DNA of 64,000 nucleotides from Bradyrhizobium sp. CCGB12 (lineage in GTDB: Bacteria > Pseudomonadota > Alphaproteobacteria > Rhizobiales > Xanthobacteraceae): contig NZ_JANADO010000001.1 in NCBI RefSeq assembly GCF_024199845.1, positions 744,001-808,000 of the forward strand, read 5' to 3'. Of this stretch, positions 43,969 through 52,392 are shown one piece after another. A program made the position numbers and the translations under genes. Each line of letters starts with the position of its first letter. The first letter of the stretch is position 1. The notes beneath the pieces are model-generated. The model was not told the origin of the DNA and searched no databases. It saw only the letters and a program-made list of their open reading frames with translations.

Positions 43969-44751
43969 ATGAGACGTAGCTTGCTTCTCGTGATGGCCGC
44001 CCTTGCCCTGTTCGCCGCCCCGGCCTCCGCGGATCAGAAGATCAAGGTCGGGATATCGGGCGGCGATGCCGAAATCGTCTGGGTCAAGGTGAAGGAGATC
44101 GCCGCCAAGGACGGCCTCGATGTTCAGGTTGTCGTCTTCAACGACTATCTGCTGCCCAATGCCGCGCTGGATGTCGGCGATCTCGATGCGAATGCCTTCC
44201 AGCACAAGCCGTTCCTGGACAATCAGATCAAGGCGAGGGGATACAAGATCGTCGCGGTCGGCGAGACCATCGTGGCCCCGATCGGCCTTTATTCCAGGAA
44301 GGCGAAATCGGTCGCCGAGATCAAGGACGGCGCGTCCATCGGAATCCCGAACGACCCGTCGAACGGCGGACGCGCATTGCGGCTGCTTCAGGCCGAAAAG
44401 CTGATCGAGCTCAAGGATGGTGTGGGAATCCTGCCGACCACACTCGACGTGACCGGAAATCCAAAGAAGCTCAAGATCCGCGAAATCGACGCCGCCCAGT
44501 TGCCGCGCAGCCTCGACGATGTCGATGCCGCGATCATCAACACGAACTACGCTGTTCCGTCCGGCCTCATCCCGGGCAAGGATTCCATCGCGATCGAGTC
44601 CCCGGTCAACAATCCCTACAACAATTTCATCGCCGTTCGCGAGAAGGACAAGGATGCCCCCTGGGTCGCGAAGCTGGTGCATGCCTATCAGAACGACACG
44701 ATCCGCCAGATCATCAAGGACAAGCTGCCGGGCCAGATCCCCGCGTTCTGA
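43969..44751 (+). CDS. MetQ/NlpA family substrate-binding protein
   Basis: A 260-residue MetQ-like protein. The signal peptide is RRSLLLVMAALALFAAPASA, and the mature start is DQKIKVGISGGDAEIVW. LDANAFQHKPFLDNQIKARG and IGIPNDPSNGGRALRLLQ are typical ligand-cleft segments. The ATG at 43969 lies ten bases after AAGGAG. Both Met fall in the signal region, and the mature protein has no Met or Cys. It directly precedes the first AprA-like/ferredoxin pair (24 bp), which suggests it imports a compound handled by that pair. Confidence 0.9.
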   Translation: MRRSLLLVMAALALFAAPASADQKIKVGISGGDAEIVWVKVKEIAAKDGLDVQVVVFNDYLLPNAALDVGDLDANAFQHKPFLDNQIKARGYKIVAVGETIVAPIGLYSRKAKSVAEIKDGASIGIPNDPSNGGRALRLLQAEKLIELKDGVGILPTTLDVTGNPKKLKIREIDAAQLPRSLDDVDAAIINTNYAVPSGLIPGKDSIAIESPVNNPYNNFIAVREKDKDAPWVAKLVHAYQNDTIRQIIKDKLPGQIPAF

Positions 44752-44775
44752 ACAGCCTCAATCGGGAGACTAGCG

Positions 44776-46404
44776 ATGACGATTCCATCCAGCCGTGCCG
44801 AAAGGCTGTCGAGTTCAGCAGGATCGGTCGTGTTCGACGCCGATGTGCTGGTGCTCGGTGGCGGTCCCGCGGGCACATGGGCCGCGATCAGCGCCGCGGA
44901 GCACGGCGCACGCGTCGTGCTCGCCGACAAGGGCTTTTGCGGCACCTCCGGTGCGACGGCGGCGGCCGGCACCGGTGTGTGGTATGTCGACCCCGCGCCC
45001 GAACGCCGCGAAGCCGCGATGGCCAGCCGCGAGAAGCTCGGTGGCCATCTCCAGGATCGCCGCTGGATGGCGCGGGTGCTGGACCGGACCTACGCCCAGA
45101 GCAACCAGCTTGCCGATTGGGGCTATCCGTATCCCGTCGATGAGGACGGCAAGCCGCAGCGGAACTCGCTGCAGGGGCCGGAATACATGCGGCTGATGCG
45201 CAAGCGGACGAAGCAGGCCGGCGTGACGATCCTGGATCACTCTCCGGCGCTTGAACTGCTTGTGGACGGCAGCGGCGTCGTTGCGGGCGCTACCGGTCTG
45301 CGACGGCAGAAAGGCGATCGTTGGACGGTCAATGCGAAGGCGGTGGTGATTGCCACCGGCGGGTGCGCCTTCCTCAGCAAGACGCTCGGGTCGAACGTGC
45401 TGACCGGCGACGGCTATCTGCTGGCCGCCGAAGCCGGGGCGGAATTCACCAGCATGGAATTCTCCAACGCCTATGCGATCTCGCCGGCGTTCGGATCGGT
45501 GACCAAGACCCTGTTCTACAGCTGGGCGAGCTTCACCGATGAGCAGGGCAGCGTCATTCCGGGAGCCTCGTCGAAAGGCGGGCGCTCGGTGATTGCACGG
45601 GCGCTACGCAAGGGGGCGGTCTACGCTCAGCTCGACGAGGCCGATGCCGAGACGCAGAAGCACATGCGGGTATCGCAGCCGAATTTCTTCCTCCCGTTCG
45701 ACCGCACCGGCATCGATCCCTTCACGCAGCGCTTCCCCATCACGCTGCGCCTCGAGGGCACGGTCCGCGGCACGGGGGGCTTGCGGATCCTCGACGACAG
45801 TTGCGCGACCACGGTTCCTGGCCTCTATGCGGCAGGCGATGCCGCGACGCGCGAGCTGATCTGCGGCGGCTTCACCGGGGGCGGCAGCCACAATGCCGCC
45901 TGGGCGATGTCTTCAGGGTATTGGGCCGGCCAAGGCGCCGCCGAGTTTGCGCAACAGCTAGGCGTCACCGTCGGGCGTCAGGTGTTCCGACGCGGCACTG
46001 TCGGTTTGCGCTCCCGCAGCGGGCGGCCCTTGCAAGGCGGCGCGCTCGCCCAGAGCATTCAGGGCGAGGTGTTTCCCTATGAGCTGAATTACTTCCGCGA
46101 GGCCGGACGATTGGGTCAGTCGCTCAGCCGGCTGGATGCATTGTGGTCCGATGCGTCGGTTGCCGATGCGCCGGGCGAGCAGGAGCTGTTGCGGGCGCGC
46201 GAGGCCGCCGCCATGCTCGCGACCGCGCGCTGGATGTACCGCAGCGCGCTGGCGCGTCAGGAGAGCCGGGGAATGCATCGCCGCGACGATTATCCCGAGC
46301 AGGACGACCGCTATCTCCACTATGTGACGACGGGAGGCCTCGACGAGGTCTGGACCTCGGCGCGGCCGCTGCCTTCCCTCCAATATGCCGAGGCCGCCGA
46401 ATGA
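44776..46404 (+). CDS. AprA/fumarate-reductase-like FAD flavoprotein, copy 1
   Basis: A 542-residue flavoprotein of the FAD-binding_2 group, which includes succinate dehydrogenase, fumarate reductase, aspartate oxidase and APS reductase AprA. VLVLGGGPAGTWAAISAAEHG opens the FAD fold and ADKGFCGTSGATAAAG is the flavin-contact loop. TTVPGLYAAGDAATRE and GGGSHNAAWAMSSG close the FAD site. The C-terminal helical part has QESRGMHRRDDYPEQDD. Its stop overlaps the ferredoxin start as ATGA, as in AprA-AprB pairs. I see no clear evidence that it reduces APS. It has about eleven Met and four Cys. Confidence 0.85.
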   Translation: MTIPSSRAERLSSSAGSVVFDADVLVLGGGPAGTWAAISAAEHGARVVLADKGFCGTSGATAAAGTGVWYVDPAPERREAAMASREKLGGHLQDRRWMARVLDRTYAQSNQLADWGYPYPVDEDGKPQRNSLQGPEYMRLMRKRTKQAGVTILDHSPALELLVDGSGVVAGATGLRRQKGDRWTVNAKAVVIATGGCAFLSKTLGSNVLTGDGYLLAAEAGAEFTSMEFSNAYAISPAFGSVTKTLFYSWASFTDEQGSVIPGASSKGGRSVIARALRKGAVYAQLDEADAETQKHMRVSQPNFFLPFDRTGIDPFTQRFPITLRLEGTVRGTGGLRILDDSCATTVPGLYAAGDAATRELICGGFTGGGSHNAAWAMSSGYWAGQGAAEFAQQLGVTVGRQVFRRGTVGLRSRSGRPLQGGALAQSIQGEVFPYELNYFREAGRLGQSLSRLDALWSDASVADAPGEQELLRAREAAAMLATARWMYRSALARQESRGMHRRDDYPEQDDRYLHYVTTGGLDEVWTSARPLPSLQYAEAAE

Positions 46405-46721
46405 TCGAGGTCATCGATGCAGAGCGGTGCACGGCTTGCGACATCTGCGTCAACGTGTGCCCGACCAACGTCTTCGACAAGACCGACGGCATTCCCCGGA
46501 TCGCGCGTCAGGGCGATTGCCAGACCTGCTTCCTGTGCGAGCTCTACTGCCCTGAGGACGCGCTCTTCGTCTCGCCGTTCGCCGACACCCCGCAACAGCT
46601 CGACGTCGTGGCGTTGAAGGAGGCCGAAGTGCTGGGCAGTTATCGGCGTGCGGTGGGATGGACCGACGAGAGCCGGCACCTGCGCGATGCAGATCGGAGC
46701 TACCGGCTGTTCGGCCATTGA
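46401..46721 (+). CDS. AprB-like 2[4Fe-4S] ferredoxin, copy 1
   Basis: A 106-residue ferredoxin with two cluster motifs, CTACDICVNVCP (residues about 11-22) and CQTCFLCELYCP (about 41-52). A tail of about 50 residues (ALKEAEVLGSYRRAVGWTDES) goes beyond a minimal ferredoxin and resembles the tail of AprB-like subunits. It overlaps the flavoprotein gene by 4 bp and should pass electrons to or from its FAD. Confidence 0.9.
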   Translation: MIEVIDAERCTACDICVNVCPTNVFDKTDGIPRIARQGDCQTCFLCELYCPEDALFVSPFADTPQQLDVVALKEAEVLGSYRRAVGWTDESRHLRDADRSYRLFGH

Positions 46722-46748
46722 AGATCATGTCGTGTCGTGGAGTGCGCC

Positions 46749-47096
46749 ATGAGTGGAGACCGCCTGTTCCTGTTGAAGCCGGGATTTGAAGACCCCGAGC
46801 ACCCGGGCCGCTTCTTCGTCTGCCCGCACTCCAATGCGATCGAGGGATTGCTGGGGTCGTTTCCCGGACTAGCAACGCAGATCGAGGTGCACCGTCTGCC
46901 ATTCGCGCGTCCGCGAACGGCGATCGTCGAGCTCCTGGGCGAGCAGCATCAATCGCTTCCGGTTCTGGTCTTCGATGACAGCCAGCCGGTGCCTGACGAT
47001 GCCGGCATCGCCAACGGCCGGCGCTTCGTCGATGCGCCGGAACGGATATTGCGGTATCTGGCCGACCGGTATGCGTTTCCGCATGTTCACCACTAG
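46749..47096 (+). CDS. DUF3088 domain-containing protein
   Basis: A 115-residue protein matching DUF3088. The opening RLFLLKPGFEDPEHPGRFFVCPHSNAIEGLL has a single CPHS motif, placed like the active-site Cys of thioredoxin-fold/GST-like proteins. LPVLVFDD and ERILRYLADRY near the end fit that fold. A thiol-handling or glutathione-type role is therefore possible, but unproven. It follows the ferredoxin by 27 bp on the same strand and may be cotranscribed with the flavoprotein pair. Confidence 0.75.
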   Translation: MSGDRLFLLKPGFEDPEHPGRFFVCPHSNAIEGLLGSFPGLATQIEVHRLPFARPRTAIVELLGEQHQSLPVLVFDDSQPVPDDAGIANGRRFVDAPERILRYLADRYAFPHVHH

Positions 47097-47123
47097 GACT
47101 GATCGGAAGCGGCCAGCCACACC

Positions 47124-47948
47124 CTAGGTTTGAACCTGGCCCCAGCGTTGAACGGTGATCCGTGTCAGGCTCCGAAAGATCACGCCTTCCACGAGCAGAC
47201 CGATCAGGATCACCGTGAGCAGTCCGGCAAATACACTCGCGGTCTCCAGTTGCGCGCGGCTGGTGTAGATGAACCAGCCAATTCCGCCGGAGCGGGCACT
47301 GACGCCGAAGACCAGCTCAGCCGCGATCAGCGTGCGCCAGGCGAACGCCCAGCCGATCCGCAGGCCCGACAGGATCTGGGGAAAGGCTGCGGGCACCAGG
47401 ATCTCCGCGACGAACCGTCCACCTGACAGGCCCAGATTGCGGCCGGCCATCCGCAGGGTCGGCGGCACCGCGAGAAAACCGCCGTAGCAGGCGAGGGCCA
47501 CCGGCCACAGCACCGAGTGCACAATGACGAAGATGAGGCTCGGCGTTCCCACACCGAACCACAGCAGCGCGATGGGCAGCAGCGCGATCGCCGGAAGCGG
47601 ATTGAACATCGACGTCAGCAAGCCAAGGGCCTCATTGCCCCAGCGCGACAAGGCGGCGAGAGTCGTTAGCACCGCCGCGACGGCAACGCCCAGCGCGTAG
47701 CCGGTGATCAAAACCCGGAGCGAGGTCAACGCGCGGTTCGGCAGTTCGCCCGACAGGATTGCAGACCACAGCGCCGACAGCGTTGCGCCCAGGGTCGGCA
47801 GCAAGAGCGCGTTGTCGAGCCAGCGCGCATAGAGCTCCCAGGCCAGCGCAAAGCCGGCGAGGATCACGACGCGCCGCCAGGGCGTGCCGTCGAGCGCGCG
47901 CCGCAGTGCTGACGAGCGCACGAGCTTTGGTGCGGCGATGTCAGACAT
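47124..47948 (-). CDS. ABC transporter permease, sulfonate/taurine type
   Basis: A 274-residue permease of the BPD_transp_1 family with about six membrane segments. The coupling loop is RMAGRNLGLSGGRFVAEILVPAAFP. The ATG at 47948 overlaps the ATPase gene by 8 bp, and the reading frame extending further upstream is only overlap. It is the last gene of the three-gene unit binding protein (49765), ATPase (48756), permease. It is convergent with the DUF3088 gene. Confidence 0.9.
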   Translation of the reverse strand: MSDIAAPKLVRSSALRRALDGTPWRRVVILAGFALAWELYARWLDNALLLPTLGATLSALWSAILSGELPNRALTSLRVLITGYALGVAVAAVLTTLAALSRWGNEALGLLTSMFNPLPAIALLPIALLWFGVGTPSLIFVIVHSVLWPVALACYGGFLAVPPTLRMAGRNLGLSGGRFVAEILVPAAFPQILSGLRIGWAFAWRTLIAAELVFGVSARSGGIGWFIYTSRAQLETASVFAGLLTVILIGLLVEGVIFRSLTRITVQRWGQVQT

Positions 47949-48756
47949 GCTCGCTTTCCGGGGCAGAGAATACGGTCTCCTGGATCTGCCGTTCCAGCTC
48001 GGCGAAACCAGCGGTGCCGCGAGCCCGAGCGGCCAGCGGAACATCGAATGTGGCGGCCAGCCGTCCGGGATGCGGCGTCAGGGCCAGGATACGGGTCCCG
48101 ACGCGGATCGCCTCATCGATGCCATGGGTCACGAACAAGGCGGTATTCCCCGTTTCCTCGCACAGCCTCAGCAATTCGTCCTGCATCTGCCGCCGCGTCA
48201 GCGCGTCCAGCGCGGCGAAGGGCTCGTCCATCAGCAGCAGAGTTGGCTCCAGCGCAAAGGCGCGCGCGATCGCCACACGCTGCTTCATTCCGCCTGAAAG
48301 CGTGTGGGGAAAGGCGTCGACGAAATTCTTCAGCCCGACGCGCTCGAGCCAACGGCGCGCAACGCCTTCTGCGTCCCGCCGCGGCATGGATTTCCCCCGC
48401 TCCAGCGCATAGCGCACGTTGCCGAGCACGGTGCGCCACGGCAGCAGCTGGTCGAATTCCTGAAACACTGTCATGCGGTCGGGGCCCGGGGCGCCGATCC
48501 GCCGGCCGGTCATGCGAAGCTCGCCGGCACTTGGCTTGAGGAAGCCGCCGACGGCGCGCAGCAGCGTGGACTTGCCGCAGCCGGACGGGCCGAGCAGCAC
48601 CAGCCGTTCGCCGGCCGAGATCCTGAAGCTGACGTCCTCGACAGCCGTGAGGATACCGTCAGGCGTCGGATAGCTGATGCTGACGTGGTCGAGTTCGAGC
48701 AGCGCCGGCGGTGCGCTGTTGCCGGCAAGGGCAGTCAGTCGCGGAGCGACGTTCAT
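47941..48756 (-). CDS. ABC transporter ATP-binding protein, SsuB/TauB type
   Basis: A 271-residue ATPase with complete motifs: Walker A GPSGCGKST, Q-loop FQEFDQLLPW, signature LSGGMKQR, Walker B LLLMDEPFAALD and the switch FVTHGIDEA. One base separates its ATG from the stop of the binding-protein gene. With the permease it forms the third sulfonate-type importer in the window. Confidence 0.93.
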   Translation of the reverse strand: MNVAPRLTALAGNSAPPALLELDHVSISYPTPDGILTAVEDVSFRISAGERLVLLGPSGCGKSTLLRAVGGFLKPSAGELRMTGRRIGAPGPDRMTVFQEFDQLLPWRTVLGNVRYALERGKSMPRRDAEGVARRWLERVGLKNFVDAFPHTLSGGMKQRVAIARAFALEPTLLLMDEPFAALDALTRRQMQDELLRLCEETGNTALFVTHGIDEAIRVGTRILALTPHPGRLAATFDVPLAARARGTAGFAELERQIQETVFSAPESEHV

Positions 48757-48757
48757 G

Positions 48758-49765
48758 TCAGCTTCCAGGCTTCTCTCCGAGGCCGGACCAGAACAGATCC
48801 CGCCACGATGCCGGCGCCTGCTTGATCAGCCCGACCTTGGCCTCGAAATCCGCGAACTTCTGGGCGCCTTCGGGAGCCGTGGTGAAGTTGACGTCCTTGT
48901 CGCGGATGATGCCCTCGACGAAGTCGGGCGCGAGCTTCGATCCCTCCGCCTTGATGTAGAGCGCGGCGGCGTCCTTCGGATTGGCCTTGATCCATTCGTT
49001 GGCGCGGTCGAGGCCGCGGACGAAGGCTTGGATGGTCTTGGGATTGTCGTTGACGAACTTCGTGGTGGAATAGACCACGTTGAAGGTGTGGGGGCCGCCG
49101 AGCACGTCGTAGCTGTTGAGGACCTGATGCACCTTGCCGCTTGCCAGCTGCTGCTGCGAGAACGGCGGCGAGGTGAAGTGGGCGGTGATCTCCGAATGCC
49201 CTGAGAGGATCTGCGCCGTTGCATCGGGGTGGGGCATGCTGACGGTGAGTTCGTCGAGCTTGTCGTATTTGCCGAACGCCTTGTCCGCGGCCATCTGGAG
49301 CACGATCGGCTGGAAGCCGACCTTGACCGACGGAAGCGCGATCCTGTCCTTCTCGGTGAAATCCGCCAGCGTCTTGATGTTCGGATTGTTGGTGGTGAGG
49401 ATATTGGCCATCGAGCCCAGCGCGGCGACGCCAATGATCTTGGCAGTGGTCCGCGTCTTGTCCCAGGTCAGAATCATCGGCGTGATGCCTGCGGTCGCGA
49501 AGTCGAGGCCGCCAGAGATGAGCGCCTCGTTCATGGCGGCAGCGCCGGAGAGCCGCAGCCATTCGATCTTCGGCGGCGCGATGCCGAGCGCCTTGGCCTC
49601 CTGCTCGATCAGGCCCTTTTCGGATGCGACGATGAGCGGAAGATAGGCGATACCGAATTGCTGGGCGATGCGAAGCTGGTCCGTCTCGGCGCGGGCAACA
49701 TTTGCAGCCCCGTCCGCCATCACCAGGGCGAGCGCGGCTGCGCAAATGGACTTCGATGCAATCAT
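48758..49765 (-). CDS. ABC transporter substrate-binding protein, sulfonate/nitrate/taurine type
   Basis: A 335-residue binding protein. The signal peptide is MIASKSICAAALALVMADG and the mature part begins ETDQLRIAQQFGIAYLPLIVASEKGL. This is a slightly different subgroup from the SsuA-like proteins nearby: PSVKVGFQPIVLQMAADKAFG and TVSMPHPDATAQILSGHSE are characteristic of it. The ATG at 49765 is chosen for the signal peptide, and an upstream extension is possible. It diverges from the second AprA-like gene, so the two may be co-regulated. The mature part has five Met and no Cys. Confidence 0.88.
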   Translation of the reverse strand: MIASKSICAAALALVMADGAANVARAETDQLRIAQQFGIAYLPLIVASEKGLIEQEAKALGIAPPKIEWLRLSGAAAMNEALISGGLDFATAGITPMILTWDKTRTTAKIIGVAALGSMANILTTNNPNIKTLADFTEKDRIALPSVKVGFQPIVLQMAADKAFGKYDKLDELTVSMPHPDATAQILSGHSEITAHFTSPPFSQQQLASGKVHQVLNSYDVLGGPHTFNVVYSTTKFVNDNPKTIQAFVRGLDRANEWIKANPKDAAALYIKAEGSKLAPDFVEGIIRDKDVNFTTAPEGAQKFADFEAKVGLIKQAPASWRDLFWSGLGEKPGS

Positions 49766-50268
49766 TTCCGTGTCTCTCGCGTTCACGTCGGATTGGCCGG
49801 GACATGTCGTGTGTTCAGCCTTTGACAGCCACATGTCAGGAAATCTGCTGGCCGGTCCAGTGGACTGATGTCACGGCGCGATTTTCGAAAGAAACGCGCT
49901 GGACCCAGTGCCCTTGCTAGAGGTTCTGTTCTCAAATGCGCTTCAGAGGAAGAAGCGTGTTCTCGATGCGACGAAATGCGTGCCCGCTGTTCTTGTCGCG
50001 ATATTCGAAATCGCCGACAGCGCAGCTCCGGAAACCGTCGTCCCATTGAGCGCGATATCCGGAGAAGGCTGTTCTACGACGAGACAGACGTCTCGTCGCT
50101 ATCGGCGGTGAGGGCACGAGTCATTCGCAGCGCGCGCCGAAAAGAGTTTTGCCTTTCATTGACCTGCGGGCGGCCTCGCCCAAACATGCTGCGACAAGGT
50201 GGCGCGCTTCTGGACCCGGCATTCGTCCGGCGCTGGAATGCGGTTGCGCCATTGCCCGGAGGCGCAAG
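49766..50268. promoter_or_regulatory. Divergent region before AprA-like copy 2
   Basis: This 503-bp space between the binding-protein gene and the second flavoprotein holds a perfect 9-bp-stem hairpin at 50077-50098. The frame of the flavoprotein is open upstream to 50149, but that part has no protein-like start. No other gene is supported. Confidence 0.5.
50077..50098. repeat. Perfect hairpin/inverted repeat CGACGAGAC-AGAC-GTCTCGTCG
   Basis: The 9-bp arms match fully around AGAC, 192 bp before the GTG start at 50269. No T-run follows. It is a candidate operator or leader structure. Confidence 0.5.
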
Positions 50269-51873
50269 GTGGTTTCGTCATCGCTCGAAGAATTGTCGCT
50301 GACGGCTGACGTGTTGATCGTCGGCGGCGGCATGGCGGGCACCTGGGCGGCGACGTCGGCGGCGCAGGCAGGCGCCAAGGTCGTGCTGGTCGACAAAGGC
50401 TATTGCGGCACCAGCGGTGTCACGGCGGCGGCGGGCCCGGGCCATTGGTGGGTGCCGCCGGATCCTCCTGGGGCGCGCGACGCGGCGGTCGCCAACCGCG
50501 TGGCTGCCGGTCTGGGCCTTGGCGAAGCGGAGTGGATGTATCGCATCCTCGACCAGACCTGGCGCACGTTGCCGACGCTTGCGCGTTACTACAAGTTCGG
50601 CGTCGACGACGAGGGGCGCGTGAACCATCGCGCGGTACGCGGGCCGGAATATATGCGCGCCCTGCGCCAGCAGGTGCTCGGCCACGGCGTCACCGTTCTC
50701 GATCATTCGCCCGTCCTCGAGCTGCTGGCGCGTTCCGATGGATCGATCGGCGGCGCGCGCGGCCTGCGCCGGCAGGACGGCGGCCGGTCCTATCGGATCG
50801 AGGCCGGTGCCGTGATCCTCGCGGCGGGCGGGACCAGCTTTCTGTCGCACTTGCTGGGATCGCACACCAACACGGGCGACGGCTATCTGATGGCGGCGGA
50901 GGCGGGCGCGGAGATGTCCGGCATGGAATTCACCGCCGCCTACACCATCGCGCCGGCGCATTCGACGATGACGCGCAGCATGGCCTATTCATTTGCAACC
51001 TATTATGACGCCGAGGGGCGGGAGCTGGATCTGCCGTTCGGGCCGGACCAGACCATCCACCTGGCTCGCGCGCTGCAACGCGGGCCAGTTTACTGCTCGC
51101 TGCACCGTCTACCCGACGACATCAAGGCGAGACTGCATACGATCTCGCCCAACGTGCCGCTGGTATTCGACCGCTGGGGCATCGATCCCTACCGCGACCG
51201 GTTCGAGGTCACCCTGCACAATGATGGCACCATCCGCGGGATCGGTGGCGTGCGCGTGTTTGATACGGATGGTACGACGTCCGTGCCGGGATTATTCGTG
51301 GCCGGCGATAATGCATCGCGCGAAAAAGTCGCGGGCGCGATCTCCGGCGGCGGCAACGTCAATTCGGCCTGGGCGCTGTCATCAGGCGTATTCGCCGGAC
51401 GCGCGGCGGCGCGTGTGGCGCGCAGCGCGGCGCGGCGGACGGAAAGGCTTCAACCGCTCGGCCGTACCGGGCTGCGTCCGGGCGGGCGACCGCAGACACT
51501 CGACGTCGCCGCCATTCGAAGCAGTGTGCGGGCAGAGATGCATCCGTTCGACAAGAACCTGTTCCGCACCGGGCCCGGACTTGCCGCGTCGTCGCGCATC
51601 CTCGAAGACCTCTGGAGCGAAGTAGCGGATCGTGGGCACGCGGGCACGATCGCCTTGCGTGAGGCTGCGTCGCTCGTGGCGACGGCGCGCTGGTCGGTGG
51701 CTACGGCGGCCGTGCGCAACGAGAGCAGGGGACTTCACCGCCGCGAGGATTTTCCTGCTCAAGATCCCGGATTGGCTGCGCGGCTGCTCAGCGGCGGATT
51801 GGAGCGCATCCAGGTTGCGCTCGACCGTCCATCCGCGGCGGCGCGGCCGGGTCAACTCGAGGCCGTGCCATGA
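50269..51873 (+). CDS. AprA/fumarate-reductase-like FAD flavoprotein, copy 2
   Basis: A 534-residue paralogue of the flavoprotein at 44776. VLIVGGGMAGTWAATSAAQAG, DKGYCGTSGVTAAAG, TSVPGLFVAGDNASREK and NESRGLHRREDFPAQD match copy 1 in order. The GTG at 50269 is chosen because GGAGG (50258-50262) sits six bases before it. Its stop overlaps the second ferredoxin start as ATGA, as in copy 1. The two copies differ clearly in sequence, so they probably act on different compounds. It has about ten Met and two Cys. The reaction is unknown. Confidence 0.85.
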   Translation: MVSSSLEELSLTADVLIVGGGMAGTWAATSAAQAGAKVVLVDKGYCGTSGVTAAAGPGHWWVPPDPPGARDAAVANRVAAGLGLGEAEWMYRILDQTWRTLPTLARYYKFGVDDEGRVNHRAVRGPEYMRALRQQVLGHGVTVLDHSPVLELLARSDGSIGGARGLRRQDGGRSYRIEAGAVILAAGGTSFLSHLLGSHTNTGDGYLMAAEAGAEMSGMEFTAAYTIAPAHSTMTRSMAYSFATYYDAEGRELDLPFGPDQTIHLARALQRGPVYCSLHRLPDDIKARLHTISPNVPLVFDRWGIDPYRDRFEVTLHNDGTIRGIGGVRVFDTDGTTSVPGLFVAGDNASREKVAGAISGGGNVNSAWALSSGVFAGRAAARVARSAARRTERLQPLGRTGLRPGGRPQTLDVAAIRSSVRAEMHPFDKNLFRTGPGLAASSRILEDLWSEVADRGHAGTIALREAASLVATARWSVATAAVRNESRGLHRREDFPAQDPGLAARLLSGGLERIQVALDRPSAAARPGQLEAVP

Positions 51874-52250
51874 TCGAGCTCATCGTCGCTGAGCGCTGCA
51901 CCGATTGCGGCGCATGCATCGAGGTCTGCCCGGCCAACGTGCTCGATCCCGGCCGCGGCGGCCCGCCCATTCTGGCGCGTGTCGAGGACTGCCAGACCTG
52001 CTTCATGTGCGAGCTCTATTGTCGCGCGGACGCGATCTACGTCGCGCCCGATTGCGGTCGCCGTGTTGCCGTCAGCGAAGCCGAAGTGCTGGCGTCCGGC
52101 CGTCTCGGCCGATACCGCAAGCACTCCGGCTGGGATGAATGGGCGGAGCAGTTTCCCAACGAGCAATGGCTAATGGAGACTGTCTTCCGTCGCGCCGGTG
52201 AGGCTGCGGCGCAAGCGAGAGCGGAACGGCCGGCCGCCGCGAAGGAATAG
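51870..52250 (+). CDS. AprB-like 2[4Fe-4S] ferredoxin, copy 2
   Basis: A 126-residue ferredoxin. The first motif is CTDCGACIEVCP. The second is CQTCFMCELYCR, where the usual proline after the last cysteine is arginine, unlike copy 1. A tail of about 60 residues has LGRYRKHSGWDEW, matching the place of GSYRRAVGWTDE in copy 1, then an Ala/Arg-rich end. It should be the electron partner of the flavoprotein with which it overlaps by 4 bp. Confidence 0.9.
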   Translation: MIELIVAERCTDCGACIEVCPANVLDPGRGGPPILARVEDCQTCFMCELYCRADAIYVAPDCGRRVAVSEAEVLASGRLGRYRKHSGWDEWAEQFPNEQWLMETVFRRAGEAAAQARAERPAAAKE

Positions 52251-52392
52251 CCGGCCACGCGTGCGGAGACGAATTCATGTGCCTCCCCAAAGCGCGTCGT
52301 CCTGTTGTTGCAGGATGCCGGCGATCTTTGAAAAGACTATCTTGCCTCGAGCGCCTAGCATGTTCGCATCAGAGCCAGCATGAACGCGTGAC

